Source: Ruminococcus sp. UBA3286 (GTDB lineage: Bacteria; Bacillota; Clostridia; Oscillospirales; Ruminococcaceae). Taken from it: a stretch of DNA of 10,330 nucleotides. Positions within the stretch are counted from its first letter, which is position 1, and each line of letters begins with the position of its first letter. The DNA lies in contig DETO01000041.1 of NCBI GenBank assembly GCA_002362135.1, forward strand, positions 1 through 10,330, read 5' to 3'. Both the position numbers and the translations under genes were made by a program. Shown piece by piece: positions 2,467-10,330 of the stretch. The notes beneath the pieces are model-generated. The model was not told the DNA's origin. It was given only the letters and a program-made list of their open reading frames with translations, and did not search any database.

Positions 2467-4551
2467 CTATTTCTCTTCAAGATGAATCGCAGAAATTACT
2501 TCAGTTAGAAGATTAGCCGGAAGCTGCTCATATCTGAGAAATTCAAAAGTAAAGCTGCCAAGACCTCTTGTAACTTGACGAAGATACATCGCAAAATCAT
2601 GCATTTCTCTAACAGGAACTTCGGCTATTATTGTCGTGATACCATGCGAAACCGGTTCCATACCAAGAACTCTGCCGCGGCGCTTATTGAGATCGCCCAT
2701 AATATCGCCGGTTTTATCATCCGGAGCTGTAACTTTAAGTTCGCCGATCGGTTCAAGCATTACAGGATCAGCCTGACGTAAACCTTCTTTATAAGCAATG
2801 GAAGCGGCTGTTTTGAATGCCATTTCCGAGGAATCTACGGGATGATACGAACCATCAACGAGAATCGCTTTAAGACCGACTACGGGACAACCTGCAAGAA
2901 CGCCTTTCTTTACAGAATCCTCAAGACCTTTCTGAACGGCAGGAAAATAATTTTTTGGAACAGCGCCACCGAACACACGTTCCTCAAATATAAGCGTATC
3001 GCTTATGCAAGGCTCAAATTCGATCCAGACATGACCGTACTGACCATGACCGCCAGACTGCTTCTTATGCTTGCCCTCAACCTTGACTTTCTTGCGAATG
3101 GTTTCCTTATATGCGATCTTAGGTACTGTCAGCTTGATATCAACACCAAATTTGCTTTTCACCTTTGCAGCTGCAATTTCAAGATGCTGTTCACCAAGAC
3201 CGCTGAGAATCTGCTCTTTGGTGTTTTCATCCTGAATATAAGTAAGCGTGGGATCTTCTTCTGTTAGTCTCTGCATACTTGTAGAGATCTTAGCTTCATC
3301 GCCCTGAGCCTTAGCCTTAACAGCCATCGAATAGCAAGTGTTCGGGAAATTCATAGCAGGGAATTCAACGATTCTCGAAACGCTTGAAAGAGTATCTCCC
3401 GTATTCGCGGTGATTTTAGCGGCAACAACAATATCTCCCGCATAAGCTTCAGAAACCTCGATCTGCTTTTTGCCGCAAAGCTTATAAAGTTTGCCGATTT
3501 TCTCGGAATTTCCGCTTGCCGAATTAACAGCTTCCGAATTTGCTGCAAGTTTGCCTGATGCTACCTTTATAAATGACATTTTGCCAACAAACGGATCGGC
3601 AACGGTTTTGAAAACATAAGCTGCAAGAGGAGCGTCGGCGTCGCAGCCAATTTCAACAACGTCTTTGGCAGGCGTATACGCTTCCGACTTGTAGACCTCA
3701 TCAGGGTTAGGAAGCAACAGTTCGATCTCCTTGAAAAGCATATCTATTCCCGAAAGATCAACAGCCGAAGTGCATACAACGGGAGTAATGATTCCCCTGT
3801 TCATACCGTCGTGAATTCCGTCGATAAGTTCTTTCTGAGTAAACGGAACTCCTTCAAAGAATTTCTCCATAAGTTCGTCGGAAGTTTCGGCAACAGCCTC
3901 CGAAACGGCTGCAACCAGTCCGTCGATACGGTATTCAAATTTTTCCGAAATTTCGGCTGTAGGCATTTCAGTTTCCTGCGCATTGCCCTTGCTGTCGTAC
4001 TTATAAGCCTTCATTTCGATAAGGTTTACATATGAAACTATCTCATGACCGCTGATAACCGGAACGACTACAGGGCATACCGTTGGGCCGAAAACAGTTT
4101 TTAAATCGGTAAGAACGTTAAAGAAATTAGCGTCCTTATCGTCGATCTTGGTGATAACGAACATTTTCGATTTTCCTTGTTTAACAGCTTCGTCGTAAGC
4201 TTTTCTTGTGCCGACTTTAACGCCTGATTTCGCAGAAACCGTAATCATTACAGTATCGGCGGCTCGAATTCCCTCGATCATTTCAGCTGCAAAATCGAAC
4301 AGACCGGGCGTATCGAGAAGATTTATATTGTATTCGTCATATTTAAAGGAAGCCAGCGAAGTGCCGATTGAGATCTTTCTTTTGATCTCTTCGGGGTCGT
4401 AGTCGCAGACAGTAGTTCCCTCCGCAACTTTTCCGAGGCGGTCTGACGCGCCGGCTTTATAAAGAAGAGCCTCCGCAAGGGAAGTTTTTCCTGAACCATT
4501 GTGGCCTGCAAAGGCGATATTTCTGATTTTGGTCACATCGTAATTACTCAT
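2467..4551 (-). CDS. EF-G paralog (translation factor GTPase), 694 aa
   Basis: The full EF-G architecture is present: GTPase domain (about 1-275) with P-loop GHNGSGKTS (16-24) and DTPG (80-83); domain II (about 305-395); domain III with GLGEQHLEI (451-459); domain IV with QSGGHGQYGHV (498-508); and domain V to the end. Length matches EF-G. Two motifs differ from the canonical translocase: DTPG is followed by LFDF where EF-G has HVDF, so the histidine that activates the hydrolytic water is replaced by Leu81+3 (residue 84); and the guanine-specificity motif reads TKID (134-137) rather than NKxD. It probably binds ribosomes but is unlikely to be the main EF-G, which normally sits with rpsL/rpsG. 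The ATG is preceded by GGAGG eight nucleotides upstream. It has its own promoter and terminator, so it is monocistronic. Confidence 0.9.
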   Translation of the reverse strand: MSNYDVTKIRNIAFAGHNGSGKTSLAEALLYKAGASDRLGKVAEGTTVCDYDPEEIKRKISIGTSLASFKYDEYNINLLDTPGLFDFAAEMIEGIRAADTVMITVSAKSGVKVGTRKAYDEAVKQGKSKMFVITKIDDKDANFFNVLTDLKTVFGPTVCPVVVPVISGHEIVSYVNLIEMKAYKYDSKGNAQETEMPTAEISEKFEYRIDGLVAAVSEAVAETSDELMEKFFEGVPFTQKELIDGIHDGMNRGIITPVVCTSAVDLSGIDMLFKEIELLLPNPDEVYKSEAYTPAKDVVEIGCDADAPLAAYVFKTVADPFVGKMSFIKVASGKLAANSEAVNSASGNSEKIGKLYKLCGKKQIEVSEAYAGDIVVAAKITANTGDTLSSVSRIVEFPAMNFPNTCYSMAVKAKAQGDEAKISTSMQRLTEEDPTLTYIQDENTKEQILSGLGEQHLEIAAAKVKSKFGVDIKLTVPKIAYKETIRKKVKVEGKHKKQSGGHGQYGHVWIEFEPCISDTLIFEERVFGGAVPKNYFPAVQKGLEDSVKKGVLAGCPVVGLKAILVDGSYHPVDSSEMAFKTAASIAYKEGLRQADPVMLEPIGELKVTAPDDKTGDIMGDLNKRRGRVLGMEPVSHGITTIIAEVPVREMHDFAMYLRQVTRGLGSFTFEFLRYEQLPANLLTEVISAIHLEEK

Positions 4552-4590
4552 TTGATTTTCCTCCGAAATGGATTTGCATAATTTATGCAG

Positions 4591-4626
4591 AGTTTTATGT
4601 ACAATTCAGTTTCAAGTTTTATGTAC
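4591..4626 (-). repeat. Direct repeat in the 5' leader of the EF-G paralog
   Basis: AGTTTTATGTAC occurs at 4591-4602 and 4615-4626, 24 nt apart (GTACATAAAACT on the sense strand), right at and after the predicted transcription start. An inverted repeat TGCATAA/TTATGCA (4575-4589) follows before the ribosome binding site. Together they look like operator sites or a structured leader. Confidence 0.45.
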
Positions 4627-4632
4627 GTCTTT

Positions 4633-4661
4633 ATTATAAATCATTTTTTAATAAATTGCAA
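4633..4661 (-). promoter_or_regulatory. Promoter of the EF-G paralog
   Basis: TTGCAA (4656-4661), a 17-nt spacer and a perfect TATAAT (4633-4638) on the minus strand predict a start near 4626 and a 75-nt leader. It lies in the only sizeable gap (165 nt) between this gene and the flippase gene. Confidence 0.75.
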
Positions 4662-4716
4662 TGCTTTCTTCAAGTTTTCTACATTTTATATTACAAGCGA
4701 ACTGTCATTTTGTTTA

Positions 4717-6231
4717 TTATGCACAAATAGCAGCTTTACTTTTTAATTCTTTGGTATTAAAATAAGCCATTAGTCCGAAAGTTCCGCCGTACAATACAAG
4801 CCATACCGCCGTAAATCCGACAATATGCCAAAGGCTCTCCCCTTCTCCTATAGTCAGACGGCACAATAATTCGGCAGTAAGCATGGTCAGAAGCGCATAA
4901 AATATGGGCGAGACAATCCATTTTACAGGCTTAAAACCAACTTCCGCGCTTTTGATAAGTTTAACAAGTCTTGACGTATTGCCAAATATATTGCTTGAAT
5001 AATATGATACGGCAATTCCTGCAAATCCGAAATGCGGCACGATAATGAGCAGTGTTGAAATTCTTATGACGTATTCCGCAAGATAATTCAGCGAGGAAAA
5101 AGCCTGCAAGCCCAATCCCTTTATCATGGCTTCGAGAACTATTTCCATGTATATGAACGGAATGACGGGTGCGATAACGGTTATCATTCTTCCTGCGGTT
5201 TCTCCGCCGCCCAGCATCTCGCCTATTGGCATTCCGAAACGCATGATGACCGCTGCCGAAAATACCGAATAGATCATTGTACATTCGATCAACCGTGAGG
5301 CAATGCTGCGTATGCGTCCGTAGTTTCCTGCCGCAGACGCTCTCGCTGATTCTGTCACTATCATTCCTGAAAGCGAACATAATGCTACTGACGGAAAAAA
5401 CAGCGTCGGAATCACAATAGCTTCAAAAATTCCGAACATTGCAAGCGCCTGTTCGGGCGAATCTCCGTACTGCCGCAGACAAACGGGAACAAGAGCGTCG
5501 TTGGCGCTGCTGAGAACAGACGTAAGTATTCCTCCACCCATTATCGGAAAAGCGAATCCGACATAATCGCGGAACGAAAGCGTTCCTTTCTGGCAGCAGC
5601 GCATACGTTTTTTCGAAAAGAGAATGAGCATATAAATGAGAGAGGACAGATTGCCGATAATTATGGAAATTATCATTATGCGGCAAACCGCGGCTTCGTT
5701 ATGAGAAGTCGTGAGGAGCGTAAGTATCACTATCGCTCCGGATTTTACGGCGAATTCCAGTATATCGCCAAAAGCTGCCTCTGAAGCTTTACGGCAGGCA
5801 TTAAAATAGCCTTTCAGACACGCCGCGATCGCTCCTGAGATAAGCGCGATCGGCATTAGACGAACTGCGCCGATCACTGCCGCGCCGCTGAAAAATTTGT
5901 TGCCGATTGCTCCCGAAAACAGAAATATCAAAATTGAGACCATCATGCTTAGCATTACGCAAAGCTTAATTCCATGAAGCAGAACTCGGTTTGGATTTCC
6001 GCCGCTTTTGCCTAATTCTTCGGATATAAGACGGCTTGTGCATAAAAATGCGTTTCCGTTTGAGATGATTCCCGCCAGCCCCAGAAACGAACCCATAAGC
6101 GAAAAAATGCCTATCGCGGAAGCCCCCAGCTGCCTGGTAATGAAAACATTCAGCAAAAGCGATGCCGAATCAAGGGCAAGCTGCATTATGGTCAACAATA
6201 TTGTATCTTTAATAATTTTATTTTTAAACAT
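4717..6231 (-). CDS. MATE/MOP-superfamily membrane flippase, SpoVB-like, 504 aa
   Basis: This is a polytopic membrane protein with about 13-14 hydrophobic segments spread evenly over the sequence (for example about 11-31, 38-58, 86-106, 115-138, 183-205, 313-330, 440-457 and 468-488). It carries the pattern of polysaccharide-biosynthesis/SpoVB/MurJ-type exporters: ITRQLGASAIGIFSL near the start and KGYFNACRK at about 140-148. Length fits the family. Such proteins flip lipid-linked cell-wall or spore-cortex precursors, or export small molecules; the substrate cannot be told from sequence. The start is supported by GGGGAGGG about nine nucleotides upstream. It follows the terminator of the cell-wall operon, and no convincing promoter is visible in the 55 nt between. 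No terminator is visible in the gap after it. Confidence 0.85.
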   Translation of the reverse strand: MFKNKIIKDTILLTIMQLALDSASLLLNVFITRQLGASAIGIFSLMGSFLGLAGIISNGNAFLCTSRLISEELGKSGGNPNRVLLHGIKLCVMLSMMVSILIFLFSGAIGNKFFSGAAVIGAVRLMPIALISGAIAACLKGYFNACRKASEAAFGDILEFAVKSGAIVILTLLTTSHNEAAVCRIMIISIIIGNLSSLIYMLILFSKKRMRCCQKGTLSFRDYVGFAFPIMGGGILTSVLSSANDALVPVCLRQYGDSPEQALAMFGIFEAIVIPTLFFPSVALCSLSGMIVTESARASAAGNYGRIRSIASRLIECTMIYSVFSAAVIMRFGMPIGEMLGGGETAGRMITVIAPVIPFIYMEIVLEAMIKGLGLQAFSSLNYLAEYVIRISTLLIIVPHFGFAGIAVSYYSSNIFGNTSRLVKLIKSAEVGFKPVKWIVSPIFYALLTMLTAELLCRLTIGEGESLWHIVGFTAVWLVLYGGTFGLMAYFNTKELKSKAAICA

Positions 6232-6280
6232 GAGTCATTCCCTCCCCTTGTACAATAATATGGAAGATTAAATGGATTCA

Positions 6281-6329
6281 TGCCAAAATAAGGCAGCGTT
6301 GCACAAAAAATGTACAATGCTGCCTTATT
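6281..6329 (-). terminator. Terminator of the murT-gatD-GH25 operon
   Basis: On the minus strand AATAAGGCAGC (6319-6329) pairs with GCTGCCTTATT (6287-6297). The stem continues after one A/C mismatch with TTGTAC/GTGCAA, giving about 17 pairs around a T-rich loop, and is followed by TTATTTTGG. It starts 20 nt after the GH25 stop codon. Confidence 0.88.
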
Positions 6330-6349
6330 AAAATTTGATTTCCGTGTCT

Positions 6350-7666
6350 TTAATTCAGCGGAATATCATTGATTCTTATATTCATATCGACGTCGCCCTC
6401 TATGCCTGCAATTCTGCCGTAAGCGCTCGCCTGCCAGATCGCGAAAAGTCCGTCGTAGTCAGTTTCGTCCACATAATGGGCAAGCCATACGGGACGGTTA
6501 TTTTTATTTTCCCAGAAATTATTGAGAAAATTCTTGCTGCTGTAGAGCATCGCCGTATATCCGCCCTTTTCGATCTCCTCGCAGAATATCTCGAACAGTT
6601 CGTTCAGATCATGAATATTCATGCCATACTGCTGAAACTGCCCCCACGATTCCCAGTCGAAAGCGATAGGATAATCGAGACTGCGCCCGTCAAGCTGCTC
6701 CAGAATCCAGCGAGCCTGCTCCCTGACCTTTTCTTCGGTATTGGCAGTAGTATAAAAATAAACTCCCACATCAAGTCCTGCTGCCGTTGCGTTTTCCATA
6801 TTCTGCAAATAATAATCGTCCATTTTTATCTGATCATAGCAATATCCCATGCGCATGATAACGAATTCGCAGCCCTCGGATTTTACAGCGTTGTAGTCAA
6901 CGTTGGTCTGCCAAGCCGAAACGTCAATGCCGTAGCTGACATTGTCATAGCAATAATACGACATAAAATCCGAAAAGGAAACTCGCGTGTTATTATCCTG
7001 CGGCTGAGGTTTTTCGGTAAGAACAAGAACGGTCATATCCCAGCTTGTACTGTTTCCCGAGCTGTCGGTAACCGTAGCGGTTATCGGATAGCTGCCTATC
7101 ATTGAAGTATCCACAACGCCCTCATAGGTGAGCGTCGGCGATCTGTCGTAATTATCTACGAATCCGACTATGCTGTTGAGGTCAAAGGGCTGATCGGCAA
7201 TAGCATATGGTTCCCAGCCCGAATTGAGAAGCACAGGCTCGGTAGTATCGACGACGTTGTATTTCAGTTCCTTTTCGTAAAGCTTACCGCCGTAGGTAAA
7301 TTTAACCTTTACTTTCTTCTCGCCCAGTTCAGAAGCGTCGATAAGCTTGTCAGCGTCCTGAATTTCGGTGTTGGTTTCGGTAATAAACTCGGCGATAGTC
7401 ATATCCTCGAAAACTTCCACGGTATCAACTGCGGTAAGTATCACATCGGCAGGCGGATTATTGCTTGCTTTTTCGGTCGCACCCTTTGTAGTAACTGCGG
7501 TGGCAGCGGTTGAAGCGGAAGTCGCAGCTGTTCCCGTCGTTGTGGAAACCGCCGCGGAAGTCTCGGTACGTGAAGATGACTCGCTGTCGTTAGTACCTAC
7601 TTTTTTTCCGCAGGCTGTTGTTGTTAAAATCGCTGTCAAAATCATTATGATCAAATATTTCTTCAT
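6350..7666 (-). CDS. GH25 muramidase lipoprotein, 438 aa
   Basis: The N-terminus is a lipoprotein signal peptide: MKKYLIIMILTAILTTTAC, with Cys19 as the likely lipidated residue (the -3 position is Thr rather than Leu, a weaker lipobox). A Ser/Thr/Ala-rich linker follows (about 24-70), then one or two Ig-like/DUF5011-like beta domains (about 73-216; GSYPITATVTDSSGNST is typical). The C-terminal GH25 lysozyme domain (about 244-438) has GIDVSAWQ (Asp248) and the catalytic FDWE (Asp337, Glu339), plus WQ and a GDVDMN near the end. GH25 enzymes cut the MurNAc-GlcNAc bond of peptidoglycan; this one would act outside, anchored to the membrane. AGGAGAG precedes the ATG. It starts 22 nt after gatD, so it is probably co-transcribed with murT-gatD. 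Confidence 0.92.
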   Translation of the reverse strand: MKKYLIIMILTAILTTTACGKKVGTNDSESSSRTETSAAVSTTTGTAATSASTAATAVTTKGATEKASNNPPADVILTAVDTVEVFEDMTIAEFITETNTEIQDADKLIDASELGEKKVKVKFTYGGKLYEKELKYNVVDTTEPVLLNSGWEPYAIADQPFDLNSIVGFVDNYDRSPTLTYEGVVDTSMIGSYPITATVTDSSGNSTSWDMTVLVLTEKPQPQDNNTRVSFSDFMSYYCYDNVSYGIDVSAWQTNVDYNAVKSEGCEFVIMRMGYCYDQIKMDDYYLQNMENATAAGLDVGVYFYTTANTEEKVREQARWILEQLDGRSLDYPIAFDWESWGQFQQYGMNIHDLNELFEIFCEEIEKGGYTAMLYSSKNFLNNFWENKNNRPVWLAHYVDETDYDGLFAIWQASAYGRIAGIEGDVDMNIRINDIPLN

Positions 7667-7688
7667 AGTCTCTCCTGTCGTTAGTTTG

Positions 7689-8432
7689 TTATTTGTTAAG
7701 CAGTCGTTCTTTCATTATATCGCGGCATTTCAATTCCAGTTCATCGTCAAGCTTATCAAGTTTAACAGGCGCATCGTTATTGTGATTTGCGCAGTATTCG
7801 ATAATATAATCCGAAATTTCGGGATTCTTGGACAGACATGGTCCATGCATATAAGTAGCAATAACGTTTTTCTCGAAATAGCCTTCGTGAGAACTTTTAG
7901 TGCAGTTTCCGTGACCGTATAAAACATTTCCAAGCGGAGTTTTTACGTCTTTAGTCTGACCGCCATGATTCTCGAATCCGACTATATCAACAGTTTTTCC
8001 CGTAAATTCCGTGCGCACGACTATATTGCCAATACATCTTTTACGTCTGTTGGGTTCAGCGACCGTGTAATAATCAAAAATACCAAGACCGGGAATATCA
8101 TTTCCGTCTGCGTCGCGGTAGAACTTTCCCATAAGCTGATAACCGCCGCAAATAAGGAAAAGGAACGAACCGTTTTTATACGCATTCTCAATGCCGTTTT
8201 TGCATTTTTGAAGATCGTCAGAGATATGCTGCTGTTCAAGATCAGCGCCGCCGCCGATGTATATCAGATCGTAGGAACTGAAATCGGGCATTTCCGAATC
8301 AACGGAATACTTATCTACAGAGCATTCTATGCCGCGCATTTTGCAGCGGTAGGAAATTATCTCCATGTTTCCGCTATCGCCGTAAAGATCGAGCATATCC
8401 GCATACATATGAAGAATTTTAATTTTATTCAT
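7689..8432 (-). CDS. gatD: GatD, lipid II glutamine amidotransferase subunit
   Basis: This is the glutaminase partner of MurT. It belongs to the class I glutamine amidotransferase family (CobB/CobQ-like): LICGGYQLMG carries the nucleophile Cys95, and YMHGPCL carries His196. The Arg-rich segment PNRRKRCIGN (127-136), part of the glutamine-binding site in characterised GatD, is present, as is the early LYGDSGN motif (16-22). At 247 aa its length is normal. It releases ammonia from glutamine for amidation of the D-Glu of lipid II to D-isoglutamine at the cytoplasmic membrane face. Its ATG overlaps the murT stop by 8 nt and has its own AAGGAGG, which suggests translational coupling and equal amounts of the two subunits. 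Confidence 0.95.
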   Translation of the reverse strand: MNKIKILHMYADMLDLYGDSGNMEIISYRCKMRGIECSVDKYSVDSEMPDFSSYDLIYIGGGADLEQQHISDDLQKCKNGIENAYKNGSFLFLICGGYQLMGKFYRDADGNDIPGLGIFDYYTVAEPNRRKRCIGNIVVRTEFTGKTVDIVGFENHGGQTKDVKTPLGNVLYGHGNCTKSSHEGYFEKNVIATYMHGPCLSKNPEISDYIIEYCANHNNDAPVKLDKLDDELELKCRDIMKERLLNK

Positions 8433-9804
8433 GTTTGCCTCCTTTTTGACGCGACATCATTTCAAAGCTGCTCACATGGGCTAAACGGGCAATATACCGT
8501 TTCAAAGCTGCTCTCGTGGGCTGAACGGCTGTGTAATTGGCAATAACAAATTTGCGGCCGTCAGTTTTGGCGAGTTCCTCAACTGCGCTGTCAAGTTCTG
8601 GACATACTGTGATATTCTGAGCGGGATAGCCTGAACATTTTATTCTTACGGCAATATCATATGCTCTCGTTCCCGAAGTCACAACACGGGTAACGCGTTC
8701 AAAAATACTGAAATTAATATCCCATATCCATGAAACGTCCAGACCGTCCGCAACGTTATCGTTAAGCACAAACAGAAGTTCTTTTTCTCCCTGCATTTCA
8801 TTCATAACACGGAGAGTCATATTCGCTCCGACGGGATTTTTCGCAAGATTAAGCGTAGCCTTGTTTTCGCCAAGCATAAACGTTTCCATTCTGCCGTTTT
8901 TGACGGTATATTTTGATATCACATTATCGGCAATTTCGCTGCTGATTCCGTAAAGTTTAGCAATACCCGCAACGGCAGTCATATTGTAGATATTGTAAAT
9001 GCTGTTGAGCTGCGGACGATATTCGTGACCGTCAGCAGTAAATACAGGCTTTTCGAGGTCGATGTTCTCAGCGGTTATATAAGGTTCATGACCGCCGAAT
9101 CCGCATTTCGGGCATAAGAATTTCCCGATGTGCGAATATTGGTAATAATCGTAATTAAGAGCTTCTCCGCAGAACGGACAGAATCTTCCCTCGGACGCTT
9201 CAAAAATCTTATCGGTTGCAAAAGCATAGGGCGAAGCGTGGAAATATTTCACATTTTTATTATTCGGATTAGCCCTGCCGAGACGAGTGGTATTCGGATC
9301 GTCGCCGTTGAGGAGAAGGTTTCCTTCGAAAGTCTCGCAAAAACCGTTTATCTTGCGAATAAGAGTTTCCATTTCGCCGTTTCTGTCAAGCTGATCGCGA
9401 AAGAAATTCAGCACTACAAGCGTTTCAAGCTTAAGCTGCGAATAAACTACGGGAACATGGCTCTCGTCGGTCTCAAGGATAAGATAATCGGCGTTGACTT
9501 TTCCCGAATTATCGCAGTAGCGGAGCAGGAGCGAACAAATACCCGTATCAAGGTTATTGCCCTCCTTGTTGATGATTATTTTTTTACCGCTCTGCTCAAA
9601 AAGCTGAGCGATACAATTCGTAACGGAAGTTTTACCGTTTGTGCCTGTAACTGCGATTATCGGGCAGTCTACCTTAAACATACGGCAGCATTTTCCGCCC
9701 GTTAGATGCCATAAAATTATTCCGGGAAGGTTGCCCGCGTTACGTTTGAACAAACGCAGTATTGCAACCACAATTTTTCCTATCAGAATCAGAAGTCTGT
9801 TCAT
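8425..9804 (-). CDS. murT: MurT, lipid II isoglutaminyl synthase subunit
   Basis: This is a Mur-ligase-like protein of 459 aa. A hydrophobic N-terminus is followed by the ATP-binding loop GTNGKTS (54-60), the Mur-type centre, a Cys4 zinc ribbon typical of MurT (CPFC 209-212 and CPKC 231-234), and the C-terminal DUF1727 domain with LNLAKNPVGAN (318-328) and DVSWIWD (356-362), which holds the Asp that completes the GatD active site. It activates the D-Glu carboxylate of lipid II with ATP and adds ammonia from GatD. The start is supported by GAAAGGAG. The last ~20 residues (from about RLAHVSSFEMM) are encoded by one copy of a 29-nt repeat and look like a recent extension. It begins 43 nt after the helicase gene, with no terminator between, so it may share that transcript. 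Confidence 0.95.
   Translation of the reverse strand: MNRLLILIGKIVVAILRLFKRNAGNLPGIILWHLTGGKCCRMFKVDCPIIAVTGTNGKTSVTNCIAQLFEQSGKKIIINKEGNNLDTGICSLLLRYCDNSGKVNADYLILETDESHVPVVYSQLKLETLVVLNFFRDQLDRNGEMETLIRKINGFCETFEGNLLLNGDDPNTTRLGRANPNNKNVKYFHASPYAFATDKIFEASEGRFCPFCGEALNYDYYQYSHIGKFLCPKCGFGGHEPYITAENIDLEKPVFTADGHEYRPQLNSIYNIYNMTAVAGIAKLYGISSEIADNVISKYTVKNGRMETFMLGENKATLNLAKNPVGANMTLRVMNEMQGEKELLFVLNDNVADGLDVSWIWDINFSIFERVTRVVTSGTRAYDIAVRIKCSGYPAQNITVCPELDSAVEELAKTDGRKFVIANYTAVQPTRAALKRYIARLAHVSSFEMMSRQKGGKHE
8460..8528 (-). repeat. 29-nt direct repeat at the murT 3' end
   Basis: Positions 8460-8488 and 8500-8528 match at 26 of 29 bases at an offset of exactly 40 nt. Both copies lie inside the coding sequence. 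Because 40 is not a multiple of three, the second copy met by the ribosome (8460-8488) is read in another frame than the first. Confidence 0.85.
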
Positions 9805-9847
9805 TTTTTCTCCTTTCTAAAAATCTGTTTAGTATTTTTTATGTGCG

Positions 9848-10330
9848 CTAAACGCCTGCTTTTATCCTGCCGTTTTCGTTGAATTCGATGTAACCGCGGA
9901 TGCGCGCTTCTCGTATTCCAAGCGAAACGGCTGATTCGATAACCGAACTAACTCTTGAAAATCCGAAAAGCCGCGCAGTCTCACGAATGAGATCTTCACG
10001 TTCCATGCTGCCCTGAGAAGTGATGATAAGCTTGATCGCCGCGGAAATTTCCTCAGGCGAAATTTCGTCGAGGGAACGCTTGAATCCGTCGGGATAAACG
10101 GCGCGGCATTTATTGTAAGCGGCAGGATCCTGCTCCGAAAGCCATACGAATTCATTATCCCCTGCCTTTGTAACGACTGCCGAGCATTCTTCGACAGCTT
10201 TTTCGGCAACAGCCCTCACATTTTGCGTTACGCGCGATATATCGTAGCACGAAGCCAGCTTTCGGGTAAGCACATTACGGTTTATCGGAGCTTCCGTGCG
10301 GAGAATATTCATTACACAGGCGGAAATCTC
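9848..10330 (-). CDS. C-terminal part of a large helicase-like protein with DUF3320 domain (partial)
   Basis: The frame stays open to the right edge: before the internal Met at 10312 it reads EISACV, so the gene's start lies outside the window. The visible 160 or so residues match the DUF3320 domain pattern: EAPINRNVLTRKLASCYDIS, then FVWLSEQDP, then DEISPEEISAAIKLIITSQG, and REDLIRETARLFGFSRV followed by an IR...GYIEFNENGRI ending. DUF3320 normally forms the C-terminus of very large proteins with DUF4011 and superfamily-1 helicase and nuclease-like domains. These are of uncertain function and sometimes associated with DNA defence. It ends 43 nt before murT. Confidence 0.8.
   Translation of the reverse strand, partial: EISACVMNILRTEAPINRNVLTRKLASCYDISRVTQNVRAVAEKAVEECSAVVTKAGDNEFVWLSEQDPAAYNKCRAVYPDGFKRSLDEISPEEISAAIKLIITSQGSMEREDLIRETARLFGFSRVSSVIESAVSLGIREARIRGYIEFNENGRIKAGV

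Noticed and set aside
2842..3267. 141-aa plus-strand open frame
   Set aside because: Antisense to domains III-IV of the EF-G paralog.
2467..4551. Tetracycline-resistance ribosomal protection protein (TetM/TetO type)
   Set aside because: The length is slightly longer than but near that group; the sequence follows the EF-G paralog pattern throughout, and the context is chromosomal with its own promoter rather than a resistance element.
6232..6286. Promoter for the flippase gene
   Set aside because: TTGGCA and TATTAT occur but are 20 nt apart; no acceptable -35/-10 pair with 16-18 nt spacing was found.
6335..7105. 256-aa plus-strand open frame
   Set aside because: It lies antisense to the clear GH25 muramidase, has no ribosome binding site and no family pattern; it is a shadow of the real codon structure.
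7965..8546. 193-aa plus-strand open frame
   Set aside because: Antisense to gatD and the end of murT, both firmly identified by motifs.
9130..9705. 191-aa plus-strand open frame
   Set aside because: Antisense to the murT core, including the zinc ribbon and ATP loop; no start signal.

Overview
The window looks like a Clostridia-type Firmicutes chromosome, probably near Ruminococcus/Oscillospiraceae. The support is a MurT/GatD pair, a GH25 lipoprotein, a SpoVB-like flippase, strong GGAGG ribosome binding sites and consensus sigma-A promoters. This rests on gene content and is not a species identification. It splits into two parts.

Positions 1 to about 2350 look like the right-hand part of an integrated mobile element (phage-, plasmid- or ICE-like) that continues off the left edge. 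A divergent promoter pair near 1322-1372, with overlapping -35 boxes and repeated operator-like half sites, drives an XRE repressor rightward and a string of small genes leftward: a two-TM membrane protein, an unknown 81-aa protein, a possible 33-aa peptide and a 104-aa protein. A 25-nt leader module occurs four times, twice on each strand, before these small genes. Two structured RNA regions stand out: a possible H-type pseudoknot behind an in-frame UAG (774-841), and a very long hairpin at 2087-2214. The hairpin is built of octamers phased by 10 nt, and its pairing is compatible only with the minus-strand transcript.

Positions 2394-10330 are ordinary chromosomal genes, all on the minus strand. 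Read in transcription order from the right they are: the C-terminus of a large helicase-like protein with a DUF3320 domain (cut by the edge); murT and gatD (overlapping by 8 nt), the enzyme pair that amidates D-glutamate in lipid II; a GH25 muramidase lipoprotein 22 nt downstream, ending at a strong terminator; a MATE/SpoVB-like flippase; and an EF-G paralog with its own promoter and a perfect bidirectional terminator. murT-gatD-GH25 reads as a cell-wall operon. The EF-G paralog departs from canonical EF-G at two GTPase motifs, and the murT 3' end carries a 40-nt-offset duplication that appears to have extended the protein.

The best candidates for something undescribed are the 2087-2214 hairpin RNA, the four-copy leader module and the UAG/pseudoknot region, all in the mobile-element part.
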